A stretch of DNA of 64,000 bases from JAAXQD01 sp963790095 (GTDB taxonomy: Bacteria; Desulfobacterota; Desulfobacteria; Desulfobacterales; UBA11574): contig CAWBNO010000011.1 in NCBI GenBank assembly GCA_963790095.1, positions 62,001-126,000 on the forward strand. Direction: 5' to 3'. How positions within the stretch are numbered: position 1 is the stretch's first letter; each line of letters opens with the position of its first letter. Below are positions 45,381 to 54,159 of the stretch, one piece after another. The translations under genes were made by a program, and so were the position numbers. The notes beneath the pieces were generated by a model. The model was not told the origin of the DNA. It saw nothing but the letters and a program-made list of their open reading frames with translations, and did no database searches.

Positions 45381-46175
45381 TTATTCTTCCTTTGCTTTTG
45401 GAAACCAGGGAATAAACGCATTGGTACGCTGAATATATTCTTTGTAACCCGGCCGATGGGTTACCATGGTTTTTTCGGTCAGTGGAATCCCTGTCATTTT
45501 AAGCAGCACCACAGTGATGATCAGCGGACTCAAAACGGTCCACCCGCTGTTGGGTGCTGAAAATGCAATGAGAAAAATCCCCCACCACATGAGACATTCA
45601 CCAAAATAATTGGGATGCCGGGTATAGGCCCACAATCCCCGATCCATGACGTTTCCTTTGTTGGCAGGGTTGGATTTAAATGCCGCCAACTGCCAATCCC
45701 CAACAGCTTCAAATATAAAACCGATTACCCAAAGGGTTAAACCGCACACATCCAGCCAGGTGATCATTTCCGGTGACTTCGATGCCACGCCGTACTGAAG
45801 TGAAATGGAAATGGCCCACAGAAATATAGACTGGAGCAGAAACACTTTAAAAAGGCTAAAGATCCAAAAATGTTTGCCACTCTTTTCACGCCAGGAACCA
45901 TATCTGGGATCCTCCCCCTTTCCCCAGTTGCGCCGTGTCAGATAAAGACTAAGCCTTAAACCCCAAAACGTTACCAACATTGCAATTAATAACTTTCGTC
46001 CAAAAAAACCATCCGTTAAGAAAAAAGTTGTCCAGGCTATCATGACAAATCCCAATCCCCACAAGCTGTCTACCACCGTGACGTTTTTAAGAACAAGGCT
46101 TATAAGCCATCCGATAGTCATCATCAAGATAACGGCAGCCAAATTGAGGCTGAATATAAAAATTAGATGTTCCAT
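45381..46175 (-). CDS. DUF1295 membrane protein (steroid 5-alpha-reductase-like)
   Basis: 264 residues from ATG 46175 (GGGGAG 8 nt upstream). At least six membrane segments and the DUF1295 signature RGLWAYTRHPNYFGECLMWWG with WGLRLSLYLTRRNWGKGEDPRY. Fold relates to ICMT and steroid reductases, NADPH-dependent or SAM-dependent enzymes in the membrane. Homologs cluster with CFA-like methyltransferases and FAD oxidoreductases, which fits a lipid role. It is convergent with that operon here. Confidence 0.88.
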   Translation of the reverse strand: MEHLIFIFSLNLAAVILMMTIGWLISLVLKNVTVVDSLWGLGFVMIAWTTFFLTDGFFGRKLLIAMLVTFWGLRLSLYLTRRNWGKGEDPRYGSWREKSGKHFWIFSLFKVFLLQSIFLWAISISLQYGVASKSPEMITWLDVCGLTLWVIGFIFEAVGDWQLAAFKSNPANKGNVMDRGLWAYTRHPNYFGECLMWWGIFLIAFSAPNSGWTVLSPLIITVVLLKMTGIPLTEKTMVTHRPGYKEYIQRTNAFIPWFPKAKEE

Positions 46176-46247
46176 GTTCATCTCTCCCCCTGCTCTTAAT
46201 TTATAGGCTACTCATCAATCAACGGGTGCAAAGTTTAAGTCCCATCT

Positions 46248-47651
46248 TCAGACCGTCGAGGACATTGGTTTTATGGGATTGATCACTAAGATGCCTTCGT
46301 TTCGATCATCAATGGCTTTTCGTATGTTTTCATGAACCTTGCTGCTGATCGGATAAGCCAGCGCGATTAAAATGGCAATCAAGTTACAAACGGACGGCAC
46401 CAATGCATAAAGCGTTCGCAATACTAATTTCACCTGTTCAGATTGTTCCACATTGGGCGTGTAGCCTGCTGCACCAAGAATTGAAAGTCCGGCTCCAACA
46501 CCAACGGCCGCTGCGAACTTTTTTGAAATCGACCACAAACCGATATATTGTCCTTCACGCCTTTCACCGGTTAACAATTCGTCATAGTCGATGACGTCCG
46601 CCTGTATGGCGGATGGAATCGCCAAGGTGGCACCGAACCCGATCCCAGATAAAAATACCAATACCCCGTAGATCACTGCATCTCCCGGTCCAAGAAAAAA
46701 AACACCGAAAAAAGCGCCCGTATTTACAGCCATGGACGTCAACCATGCAGGTTTTTTACCGATCTTTTTTGATATCAAAATCCATCCAGGAAGGAAAACA
46801 ATACCGGTAACAAAGTATAGTAGAAGGAAAAAGTCTGCCAAATTTGATTGCAGTACATACTCTACGTAAAAAAGAATCAACGTGGCCGGTAAATTATTCC
46901 CAATGGCACTGATGGTGTATGCAATGAGGAGAATGACAAACGGTCGGTTCCGACCCATCTGCCGTATTCCCTTAATGAGCCCTACGGGACGGTTAACACT
47001 TTGGGGAGGTAACTCTTTAATTGATAACACACACCACCATGAAAAACCGATGACGAAGGGCGCATAAATTATGGCAATCCAGAAAAATTTGGCCCGTTCT
47101 CCCTGAGCGGTATTTGAGAGATTAAACAGCCATTCCACAAGAGCAGGCGAACTTGCAGCAGCAAGTGTTCCGGCAATCAAAAAACCGTCCCGCACGCCAA
47201 ATAAAGAAATCCGTTCGTTATAATCAAAGGTAATTTCAGGACCCAAAGATTCATAAGGCACACTGACCAACGTCCAGAAAAAAAACAAAGCAAAAATGCA
47301 ACCACCGAACCACAGGGCAGAAAAATATGCAGACGCTTCTGGCGGGTTAAATAAAAGGTACATTGACAGTGCAACAAAGAACGATCCACCTGCGATAAAC
47401 GGCCGTCTTCTACCGAACGGGGTCTTGGTTCGATCGGAAATGAAGCCTATGGCGGGATCTGTTATGGCATCGAAAATTCGGACACTTAGTAGAATATAGC
47501 CCATCACCATAACGTTGATCCCGATAACATCCGTATAAAATTTTGGTATGTAAACATAAATAGGTATGCCGACTACTGCTAACGCATAAGCCGGTGCAGC
47601 ATAGGCAATCTTTTTATGAAACGGAATAGATTTTCGGGCTACAGCTTTCAT
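46248..47651 (-). CDS. MFS transporter of the GPH/MelB cation-symporter type
   Basis: 467 residues with about 12 membrane segments. FDAITDPAIGFISDRTKTPFGRRRP is the GPH-family signature, and FGVRDGFLIAG and GFGATLAIPSAIQADVIDYDELLTG are typical. Family members import sugars with Na+ or H+, but the ones linked to CFA/DUF1295 lipid clusters have no known substrate. It overlaps the chalcone-isomerase-like gene by 4 bp. Confidence 0.88.
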   Translation of the reverse strand: MKAVARKSIPFHKKIAYAAPAYALAVVGIPIYVYIPKFYTDVIGINVMVMGYILLSVRIFDAITDPAIGFISDRTKTPFGRRRPFIAGGSFFVALSMYLLFNPPEASAYFSALWFGGCIFALFFFWTLVSVPYESLGPEITFDYNERISLFGVRDGFLIAGTLAAASSPALVEWLFNLSNTAQGERAKFFWIAIIYAPFVIGFSWWCVLSIKELPPQSVNRPVGLIKGIRQMGRNRPFVILLIAYTISAIGNNLPATLILFYVEYVLQSNLADFFLLLYFVTGIVFLPGWILISKKIGKKPAWLTSMAVNTGAFFGVFFLGPGDAVIYGVLVFLSGIGFGATLAIPSAIQADVIDYDELLTGERREGQYIGLWSISKKFAAAVGVGAGLSILGAAGYTPNVEQSEQVKLVLRTLYALVPSVCNLIAILIALAYPISSKVHENIRKAIDDRNEGILVINPIKPMSSTV

Positions 47652-48220
47652 TTTAACCCCAACAATTGCTTTTTAAACGGTTCGTTCATGGGGAATTCCC
47701 CCAACCACATCGAAAAGAGCGCGGACGCAAAATCAGCACCCTTGATAATGCCCTTGGTTTTTCCGTTTAATGCCAGCTCTGTACCTCTTCCCGGGATATA
47801 GGTTAATGAATATCGATCTCCAGGTTGAATATCTTCGTATAGTGAGTTGTGATAATCGATTTGTGGTCGGATTCTTTTCAGAGTTAGTGCATCTGTGTTT
47901 TTTTCGATCACTTTGTTTGTGGTAACCCCAAAATCTTCCCCCTTTAGAGCATGGAAATATTCAACCTCCAAGCGTTTGGGTTTGTCAGAAAGAACATTCT
48001 CTATGACACTCCCTTCTTCTAGGTAAAGAGCACCGACATAGGCTTTGATCACTCCGAGATATCGAAGCAGTCCCGCGCCCTGTATCTTCAAACGAATCCC
48101 TTCTGTTTCGTACCTGTTTTCAAAACGAATCCCTTCGATCTCCGCTCCATTAACATTGGGTGTTACACCTATTAATGTTATCATTACAATAATTGCGGTA
48201 AGATAGGATATATTTTTCAT
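47648..48220 (-). CDS. Chalcone-isomerase-fold periplasmic protein
   Basis: 190 residues from ATG 48220 (GAGGAA 7 nt upstream). A signal peptide (SYLTAIIVMITLIGVTPNVNGA) precedes a chalcone-isomerase-like domain: LRYLGVIKAYVGALYLEEGS and RLEVEYFHALKGEDFGVTTN. These bacterial proteins bind fatty-acid-like ligands in the fold rather than flavonoids. Its coupling to the MFS gene and nearness to lipid-modifying genes support a lipid-related role (inference). Confidence 0.82.
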   Translation of the reverse strand: MKNISYLTAIIVMITLIGVTPNVNGAEIEGIRFENRYETEGIRLKIQGAGLLRYLGVIKAYVGALYLEEGSVIENVLSDKPKRLEVEYFHALKGEDFGVTTNKVIEKNTDALTLKRIRPQIDYHNSLYEDIQPGDRYSLTYIPGRGTELALNGKTKGIIKGADFASALFSMWLGEFPMNEPFKKQLLGLK

Positions 48221-48235
48221 GAGTCCGTTCCTCAA

Positions 48236-48542
48236 TGGGTTTTTTACCTTTGATAATTAATTAGTTCCTAAGACTTAAAAAATTCTTAACATAAAGTTAT
48301 TCACGTTTAAGGAATATTCAATGGGGAAAAAGTAGGGGCATGGTAATAGGTAATACCTATCATTTTCTTAACTTAAAGCACTTAATCAATACACATTGAT
48401 TATAAACATAAAAATGCTTATAGTATTTTATAGATAATCATTGAGAGTGTGCCCATACACAGAAGTTTCTGAATTGTTAAAAAACTTGAAGTTGTAGTAA
48501 GACAAATGAGTTCCGCTCCGGGCAAGCCATAAGGGTGATAAA
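48236..48542. other. AT-rich divergent intergenic region
   Basis: 307 bp between the divergent chalcone-isomerase-like and DUF2177 genes. No gene, repeat or clear promoter hexamer pair is convincing; the sequence is strongly AT-rich and must hold both promoters. Confidence 0.5.
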
Positions 48543-48950
48543 ATGAATATTATCTTTTATTTAAAACTTTATGCATTTACTGTACCGATATTTTTTGCCA
48601 TTGACATTCTCTGGCTCGGATTTTTTGCAAAAAAGTTTTATCGAAACAATCTTGGTTTTATACTGAGTCCGGATGTGAACTGGTCGGCGGCAATCAGCTT
48701 TTATCTGCTTTATATAGTAGGTATTCTTATTTTTGCTGTTGTGCCGGCACTTGAAAAAGAATCATTGGGCAAGGCGATTTTGTGGGGTTGTTTGTACGGG
48801 TTTTTCACTTACGCAACATACGATTTGACAAATATGGCCACCATAAAAAATTGGCCGCTAAAGGTTGTTATGGTTGATATTTTGTGGGGTGTTTTTCTTT
48901 GTTCAACGGTCGCTTCGATTAGTTTTTTGATTGCGAAATGGCTCTCCTAA
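48543..48950 (+). CDS. DUF2177 membrane protein
   Basis: 135 residues with four membrane segments. IDILWLGFFAKKFYRNNLG near the start, and GCLYGFFTYATYDLTNMATIKNWP toward the end, are the DUF2177 signature. The function is unknown; the family co-occurs with DUF1295, DUF1365 and CFA-like genes in sigma-E/ChrR-type clusters. Start ATG 48543 has AAGG 8 nt upstream. The next gene begins 17 bp after its stop. Confidence 0.9.
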   Translation: MNIIFYLKLYAFTVPIFFAIDILWLGFFAKKFYRNNLGFILSPDVNWSAAISFYLLYIVGILIFAVVPALEKESLGKAILWGCLYGFFTYATYDLTNMATIKNWPLKVVMVDILWGVFLCSTVASISFLIAKWLS

Positions 48951-48967
48951 AAGGTGATGATAAAAAA

Positions 48968-49429
48968 ATGAAAAAAATACTCAAAGTTTCCATTGGGCCT
49001 TTGATGCTTATTACGATCTTATACGGATGTTCCGGGAACCCTACGGAACATAACAATAGCGGATCATCAGGGTTCTTGGATTGTCCGGATGCGCCCAATT
49101 GTGTGTCGTCATTAGCAAAAAATTCAAAACGTCGAGTTGAACCCTTTAGACTAAAAAAGGATTCTAATGCAATCTGGGATATTGTTCAAAAAACAGTAGG
49201 CTCACTGCCCCGGACAAAAATAGTTTCAATCGATAACACCGATATTCATGCAGAGTGCAGGAGCATGATTTTTGGATTTGTTGATGACCTCACGCTCCAT
49301 TTAACATCTTCTAAGGAGATTATTCACATTCGCTCGGCTTCCAGGACCGGTTATTCAGATCTCGGTGTTAATCGTCGTCGTGTTGAAGACCTCAGAAAAA
49401 AATTCCAGCATAAAGACATCATCGAATAA
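48968..49429 (+). CDS. DUF1499 lipoprotein
   Basis: 153 residues from ATG 48968 (AAAGGTG upstream); the frame itself is open from 48938. A lipobox-like ITILYGC lies at the end of the signal, followed by DUF1499: GFLDCPDAPNCVSSLAKNS, then HAECRSMIFGFVDDLTLHL, SASRTGYSDLGVNRRRVEDL. Unknown function; frequent partner of DUF2177 and of lipid-modification genes. The stop is 140 bp before the PAS-LuxR gene. Confidence 0.88.
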   Translation: MKKILKVSIGPLMLITILYGCSGNPTEHNNSGSSGFLDCPDAPNCVSSLAKNSKRRVEPFRLKKDSNAIWDIVQKTVGSLPRTKIVSIDNTDIHAECRSMIFGFVDDLTLHLTSSKEIIHIRSASRTGYSDLGVNRRRVEDLRKKFQHKDIIE

Positions 49430-49568
49430 CCCGGTGACAATTTCGCATACGGTTTCCGGTATCCCGTACTTCATGTTCCACTTTACAATGACCTATAGAT
49501 TAGACTACGATATAAAGCATATTTGAAAAGACGGCCTATTTTGATGTCTCGAATCAGGGGGTACCCCC

Positions 49569-50471
49569 ATGAAAAACCAGCCCCAAGATGCAACGCCCCA
49601 TATTGAATCCCTTAATTTTTCCCAAGAACTGGCCAGAGCGGTCATTGATTCCCTCTCGGCACACATCGCCATTCTGGACAAAGAGGGTGTGATCCTGGAA
49701 ACCAATCGCGCATGGAATACCTATTCGGTTAAAAACGGTATGCCCGAAGACTTTGACTATAAAGGAATGAATTACCTGGCGGTTTGCAATGCCGCCACCG
49801 GAGCGGATGCGTCAGATGCCCATACCATTGCAGAAGCAATTCGAAAGGTTATAAAAGGCCATATCGATGAGTTTCTATTTGATTATCCCTGCCATTCTCA
49901 GGACAGCCGGCACTGGTACTACATGCGGGCCATCCGAATGTCTGATGCGAAACCCGTCCGGGTGATCATCAGTCATGAAGATATAACGGCGTTGAAACTG
50001 GTTGAAGAAGCGTTAAGAGAAAGCCGTGAAGAACTCAAAGAACAGAAACAAAGCCTTGAGGAAGCCAATATTGCGCTGAAAGTACTGATCAAACAACGGG
50101 AAAACGACAAGCTGGAGCTGGAAAAAAAGGTGTTGACCAATGTCAAGGAGTTGGTTTTGCCGTATGTTGAAAAGTTAAAGGAAGTTCCATTAAAACCCAG
50201 GAATAAGACACTCGTTGAAATCATTGAAAATCATCTGAAAGATATTATTTCCCCCCTCCTTCAAAAATTTTCAAATGTCCAAATTATTCTGACCCCCCAG
50301 GAAATAAAGGTGGTCGCCTTGATCAAAGACGGAAAGAGCAGCAAGGAAATTGCTGACATCCTGAACATATCCGAAACCACCGTCAATTTTCACCGGAAAA
50401 ATCTGCGCAAAAAGCTCGGTCTGAAAAACAGGCCGATGAATTTGAGATCCTATTTAATCTCAATGTCATAG
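49569..50471 (+). CDS. PAS-coiled coil-LuxR family regulator
   Basis: 300 residues. A PAS domain (about 20-140; DSLSAHIAILDKEGVILETN, WYYMRAIRM, VRVIISHEDITALKLVEEAL) is followed by a coiled coil (~145-190) and a C-terminal LuxR/FixJ-type helix-turn-helix (LTPQEIKVVALIKDGKSSKE then ISETTVNFHRKNLRKKLGL). It would be a cytoplasmic one-component DNA-binding regulator; the PAS ligand is not predictable. This layout is common in Desulfobacterota. It stands alone between lipid-cluster genes and hairpin B3. Confidence 0.87.
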   Translation: MKNQPQDATPHIESLNFSQELARAVIDSLSAHIAILDKEGVILETNRAWNTYSVKNGMPEDFDYKGMNYLAVCNAATGADASDAHTIAEAIRKVIKGHIDEFLFDYPCHSQDSRHWYYMRAIRMSDAKPVRVIISHEDITALKLVEEALRESREELKEQKQSLEEANIALKVLIKQRENDKLELEKKVLTNVKELVLPYVEKLKEVPLKPRNKTLVEIIENHLKDIISPLLQKFSNVQIILTPQEIKVVALIKDGKSSKEIADILNISETTVNFHRKNLRKKLGLKNRPMNLRSYLISMS

Positions 50472-50536
50472 CCCGAACAAAAGGGCCATTGGGGTGTAAT
50501 ACCTATAAAGGACGTTCACTCGATGTCGAAACCTCT

Positions 50537-50725
50537 TATAAGCCATTTCAAAACCTTCCGGTGAGTGTTTTTTGAGTCTTTTGTTGAAAAGCGCTTAGCG
50601 ATGCGGCGCGTAAAATTTGTAGCTGTTTGAGGGCGTTAGCCCGAGTTCTACAAATTTAGCACAGCGAGCTTAGCGCTTTACAAAAGGCTCAAGCCAACGA
50701 ATGGAAGGTTTTGAAACAGCTTATA
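50537..50725. repeat. Long nested palindrome, copy B3
   Basis: 189 bp between the regulator and the patatin-like gene, self-complementary throughout: TATAAG/CTTATA, TTTCAAAACCTTCC/GGAAGGTTTTGAAA, TTGAGTCTTTTGT/ACAAAAGGCTCAA, AAAGCGCT/AGCGCTTT, AAATTTGTAG/CTACAAATTT and a central GGGC-gtta-GCCC. Bases 50622-50649 are identical to the core of B1. It ends 25 bp before the next start. Confidence 0.88.
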
Positions 50726-50750
50726 GTAACTCTTGGATCGAAAATTAGTT

Positions 50751-51812
50751 ATGTTTGAAAACATTTCAGTACGTGCCGGTAGTAAAGCAATAAAGATACT
50801 CCGGGACGAAGGATTAGATCTATCACGGGTAAAGGTTATCGCAGGCGCTTCCGGTGCCGCCAAATTTCTTGTTTTAACCGGAATCGACAGGGTATTGCTG
50901 TCTTCCTTCAAACACAGGACAGACCCCCTTTATCTTATTGGCACTTCAATTGGAGCCTTTCGCATGGCTGCCTACTGCCAGAGAAACCCGGTCAATGCCC
51001 TTGATAAGCTCGAAAGAGAATATATTTTACAGCACTATGATTCAAGACCCACGCGAAAAGAAATTACAGAAGAGTCCTGGAAAATTATTCATGCCTACAT
51101 AGAGGATGATGAAATAGAATTCATTATCAACCATCCTTTCATGAAAATTTGTTTTCTATCCAATAAATGCAAAGGACTTATTAAAAGTGAAAACCCATGG
51201 GTCCAAGGGCTCGGTATTGCACTTGCTTCAGGAGTAAACCGGTTGAGCAGGAACAGGCTTGGGTATTTCTTTGAAAGAGCACTGTTCTGTGCCCCAAAGG
51301 AAAGACCGCCCTTTGCCGCCATGAATCAATTTCCTTTGAGTATTTATCGTCTTACCCATTCGAATTTCAAGACCGCATTGTTGTCTTCCGGGTCGATTCC
51401 AATGGCAATGGAGGGAATTTCAAATATCGACGGCGTGTCGGGTGTTTTTCGCGATGGCGGCATACTTGATTACCATCTGGACATACCGTTTTTGCCCAAT
51501 GGAAATGGTCTTGTCCTATATCCCCATTTTTATGAGCACATCACACCCGGATGGTTCGACAAGTCCTTAAATCGCAAGCCGGATAAAAAAAATATGGAAA
51601 GTGTTGTGCTCGTTGCACCCTCAAATAGGTTCGTTGATAATCTTCCCTTTGGCAAAATCCCCGATAGAAAAGATTTTAAGACGTTCTTTGGGAAAGATAA
51701 AGAACGGATGGAATACTGGAAAAAGGTCGTTGAAGAAAACAAAAAATTGGGGGACGAATTCTTCGAAGCCATCGAATCCGGAAGAATAAAGGAAATCGCA
51801 AAACCGATATAA
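50751..51812 (+). CDS. Patatin-like phospholipase
   Basis: 353 residues from ATG 50751 (a TTG at 50733 is in frame). The lipase motif G-T-S-I-G has the nucleophile at about S66, and the catalytic-dyad D-G-G is at about D235. The usual glycine-rich oxyanion motif GGGxRG is replaced by GASGAAK. These are signs of a patatin/RssA-type serine lipid hydrolase. No signal peptide is evident, so it probably acts in the cytoplasm or on the inner membrane. It has no SD and lies just after repeat B3. Confidence 0.8.
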   Translation: MFENISVRAGSKAIKILRDEGLDLSRVKVIAGASGAAKFLVLTGIDRVLLSSFKHRTDPLYLIGTSIGAFRMAAYCQRNPVNALDKLEREYILQHYDSRPTRKEITEESWKIIHAYIEDDEIEFIINHPFMKICFLSNKCKGLIKSENPWVQGLGIALASGVNRLSRNRLGYFFERALFCAPKERPPFAAMNQFPLSIYRLTHSNFKTALLSSGSIPMAMEGISNIDGVSGVFRDGGILDYHLDIPFLPNGNGLVLYPHFYEHITPGWFDKSLNRKPDKKNMESVVLVAPSNRFVDNLPFGKIPDRKDFKTFFGKDKERMEYWKKVVEENKKLGDEFFEAIESGRIKEIAKPI

Positions 51813-51979
51813 GACGGCGTGGTGAAATCTAAGTGTGAGGGGACTTCTGGGGCCAAGGTCTTCCAGTTCGGCCTTTAGTCCCATGGGTATAATGCTTGAC
51901 AACCACACCTAAGATTTGTACAGCATTAATACAAGCCCGTTGTCATAATCGGCGTTCGGTTTTAATCCAAGGAGGTATT

Positions 51980-52513
51980 GTGAGACGACTCTGGGCGGCA
52001 TTGCTGGCAATACCCATGACGCTCTTTCTCGGGTCCTGTTCGGTGATTTCTCAACAAATCCGAACAGAAGCCACACCGACGATTCAGTTCAAAACCCTTC
52101 TTCTGGAAAAAGATAACTACAGGGGAAAAACCGTGATCCTGGGCGGGTACATCCTGGAAACACAGAATTCGGCGGACAAATCGTTGATTAAAGTCTTGCA
52201 AGTCCCCCTGGGATTCGGAGAAAAACCCAAATCAAAAGACCTTTCAGAGGGAAGATTCATCGTCTCCCAAAAGGGCTTCTTGGACCCGGAAATCTACAAA
52301 AAAGACCGTAAAATTACTGTGGCCGGCGCCATCGTCGGCGCGATGGTGGAGAAAATTGACGACTCCCCCCAGCCCTATCTCAAGATTGAAAGTCGTGAAA
52401 TATACCTTTGGCCCGAGGAGGCCTACTATTATCCCCCACCATACTATGATCCATGGTTTTATCCATATCCTTACTACGGGTATCGGCATCGTCATTACCC
52501 CTATTACTGGTAA
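51980..52513 (+). CDS. Slp family outer-membrane lipoprotein
   Basis: 177 residues, GTG start at 51980 after AAGGAGG. Lipobox LFLGSC (Cys near residue 20), then the Slp fold (KDNYRGKTVILGGYILETQ, VPLGFGEKPKSKDLSEGRFI). The tail is striking: in the last 35 residues there are about 15 Tyr, 6 Pro and several His/Trp, with YYYPPPYYDPWFYPYPYYG. E. coli Slp is induced in stationary phase and at low pH. A truncated homolog lies at 22925. Confidence 0.87.
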   Translation: MRRLWAALLAIPMTLFLGSCSVISQQIRTEATPTIQFKTLLLEKDNYRGKTVILGGYILETQNSADKSLIKVLQVPLGFGEKPKSKDLSEGRFIVSQKGFLDPEIYKKDRKITVAGAIVGAMVEKIDDSPQPYLKIESREIYLWPEEAYYYPPPYYDPWFYPYPYYGYRHRHYPYYW

Positions 52514-53091
52514 AAGAAGAACGGTTCGAACCGATGCAAGACTCGCTCAAAAAAAAACAGGCGCTATCCAAAATGCGATAAATTCATAAAATTGTGAAAT
52601 GAATTACATAAATCCTCGGCAAATATTATCCATAATATTCGATGACACCATTATTACAAGGGAGCTAACCATCTAAATTATCGAGAGAAAATTTTCTTCA
52701 GCATTAGTTTGGCATATTTTATGCAGCTATTAAGGTTAAACGTTGAAACCGGCAGGGGTGCAGACAAGTGCCACCCAGCTTCAACACCCATATAAAAACC
52801 ATGGAATGGCCAAGGGCCTCCAAAGGTTATACTTCAAAAGGGAGTTTGAGGTGGCACTTCACACATGGCTTCTCTGGTGTACGTGCATCTTTTTCTTCGG
52901 CCATCTGCATAAATATGCTAAAATATGATGTGCACCGAGATTAACAACGGCATTTAGGGAAGCCCTCATATAAAACCTTTGGACACATCCGCCATGGGTT
53001 GCTGCTGTATATTCAGATGGCGTTCATCAAAAAAAGGTTTTAATGGGCTTATAGATTTAATACGTTCAGAACCCAAAAAGAGGTATGAGCA
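52514..53091. other. 578-bp intergenic region with a sigma-54-like site and inverted repeat
   Basis: A stretch with no credible gene between the Slp-type and MinD-like genes. It contains a sigma-54-like site (52710-52724) and a 10-bp inverted repeat AAGTGCCACC (near 52768) / GGTGGCACTT (near 52850) about 75 bp apart in the leader of the MinD-like gene. The long leader is unusual. Confidence 0.5.
52710..52724 (+). promoter_or_regulatory. Probable sigma-54 promoter
   Basis: TTGGCATATTTTATGCA has GG (52711-52712) and GC (52723-52724) 10 nt apart, with TGGCAT against TGGCAC and ATGCA against TTGCA. It would drive the MinD-like gene through a ~370-nt leader. Confidence 0.55.
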
Positions 53092-54159
53092 GTGGCTGAT
53101 GAAAAGAAAAACGTCGAAACCAGGAAAACTTTCAAACACGGAACGATCATTAATGTCATCAGCAGCAAAGGGGGCGTCGGAACAACCACCATCGCTGTAA
53201 ATTTGGCCGTGAGCCTGGCTCTAGAGAAAAACAGTCCATCGGTTGCATTGATTGACATGAATCTGTTGTTTGGGGATATTCCACTATTTTTGGAGATCGA
53301 GCCAAAATATAACTGGAGCGAGATCACCAAGAACATTTCCCGTCTGGATGATAATTTTTTGAGAAATATTCTGTCCGTCGATGCTTCGGGAGTTTCCGTT
53401 CTTCCATCTCCGAGTTACGTGAACGATCCGGACGAGAAAACCCCTGAAATTATGGCACATTTACTCATGCTCATGCAACGGGTGTTTGATTTTATAATCA
53501 TTGACGGTGGGCAACCCTTGGATGACATCTCTTTAAAGATCTTAGAATTATCTGACATCGCGCTGCTGGTAACCGTTTTAACCCCTCCCTGTATTTTAAA
53601 CACCCAAAAGCTTTTAAAGACATTACGCGATTTAGGTTTTCCTCTGGACGAAAACATCAAAATCGTTATCAATCGTTATTTAAAAAAGTCGAACATTTCC
53701 TTGCCCGAGGCAGAAGCTTCATTTGAAAAAGAGATATTTTGGAACATACCCAATGATTATCAAACCACCGTAAATGCCATCAATGAGGGACAGGCACTGG
53801 CCCAAATTGCTCCGCGCGAAGCCATCACCAAAAACTTCAAAAAGTTTGCCGAAAAATTTCGCGTTGAATCTGAGAAAGCCGACCCGGCGCTTTCTTCATA
53901 TCGTCGGACAATCAAGAAGACACCAAATTTCGGTAAGTATATCTATCAAAAAGATGCATTGAGTATCAACAGACGTCGACGACAAAGCGATGTGACCCAA
54001 CATGACGCCGGTTCCAAAGACAGGCGTCGAAAAATGAGAGACGGCATTATTATTGTGGGCCATGATCGCAGACAGAATGACAACCCCGATTATAACGGTC
54101 CTGAAAAGCGCAGTGGGGTTGACCGAAGAAGCGGAAAGGAAAGAAGGGAAAAAGAATAA
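53092..54159 (+). CDS. MinD/CpaE-like P-loop ATPase with an Arg-rich tail
   Basis: 355 residues, GTG start at 53092. The deviant Walker A SSKGGVGTTTIAVNLA (K26GGVGTTT33), ALIDMNLLFGDIPLFLEI and DFIIIDGGQPLDD identify a CpaE/FlhG-type MinD relative; the CpaE N-terminal receiver-like domain is absent. The last ~80 residues form a basic, probably disordered tail with repeated D-R-R motifs (KDRRRK, GHDRRQN, EKRSGVDRRSGKERR). CpaE homologs place pili machinery or other polar structures. No pilus gene is next to it here, so the partner is unknown. Confidence 0.82.
   Translation: MADEKKNVETRKTFKHGTIINVISSKGGVGTTTIAVNLAVSLALEKNSPSVALIDMNLLFGDIPLFLEIEPKYNWSEITKNISRLDDNFLRNILSVDASGVSVLPSPSYVNDPDEKTPEIMAHLLMLMQRVFDFIIIDGGQPLDDISLKILELSDIALLVTVLTPPCILNTQKLLKTLRDLGFPLDENIKIVINRYLKKSNISLPEAEASFEKEIFWNIPNDYQTTVNAINEGQALAQIAPREAITKNFKKFAEKFRVESEKADPALSSYRRTIKKTPNFGKYIYQKDALSINRRRRQSDVTQHDAGSKDRRRKMRDGIIIVGHDRRQNDNPDYNGPEKRSGVDRRSGKERREKE

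Noticed and set aside
52743..52928. 61-codon reading frame upstream of the MinD-like gene
   Set aside because: No ribosome site, odd composition (Trp/Cys/Phe-rich end), no homology, and it overlaps an inverted repeat; treated as leader sequence.
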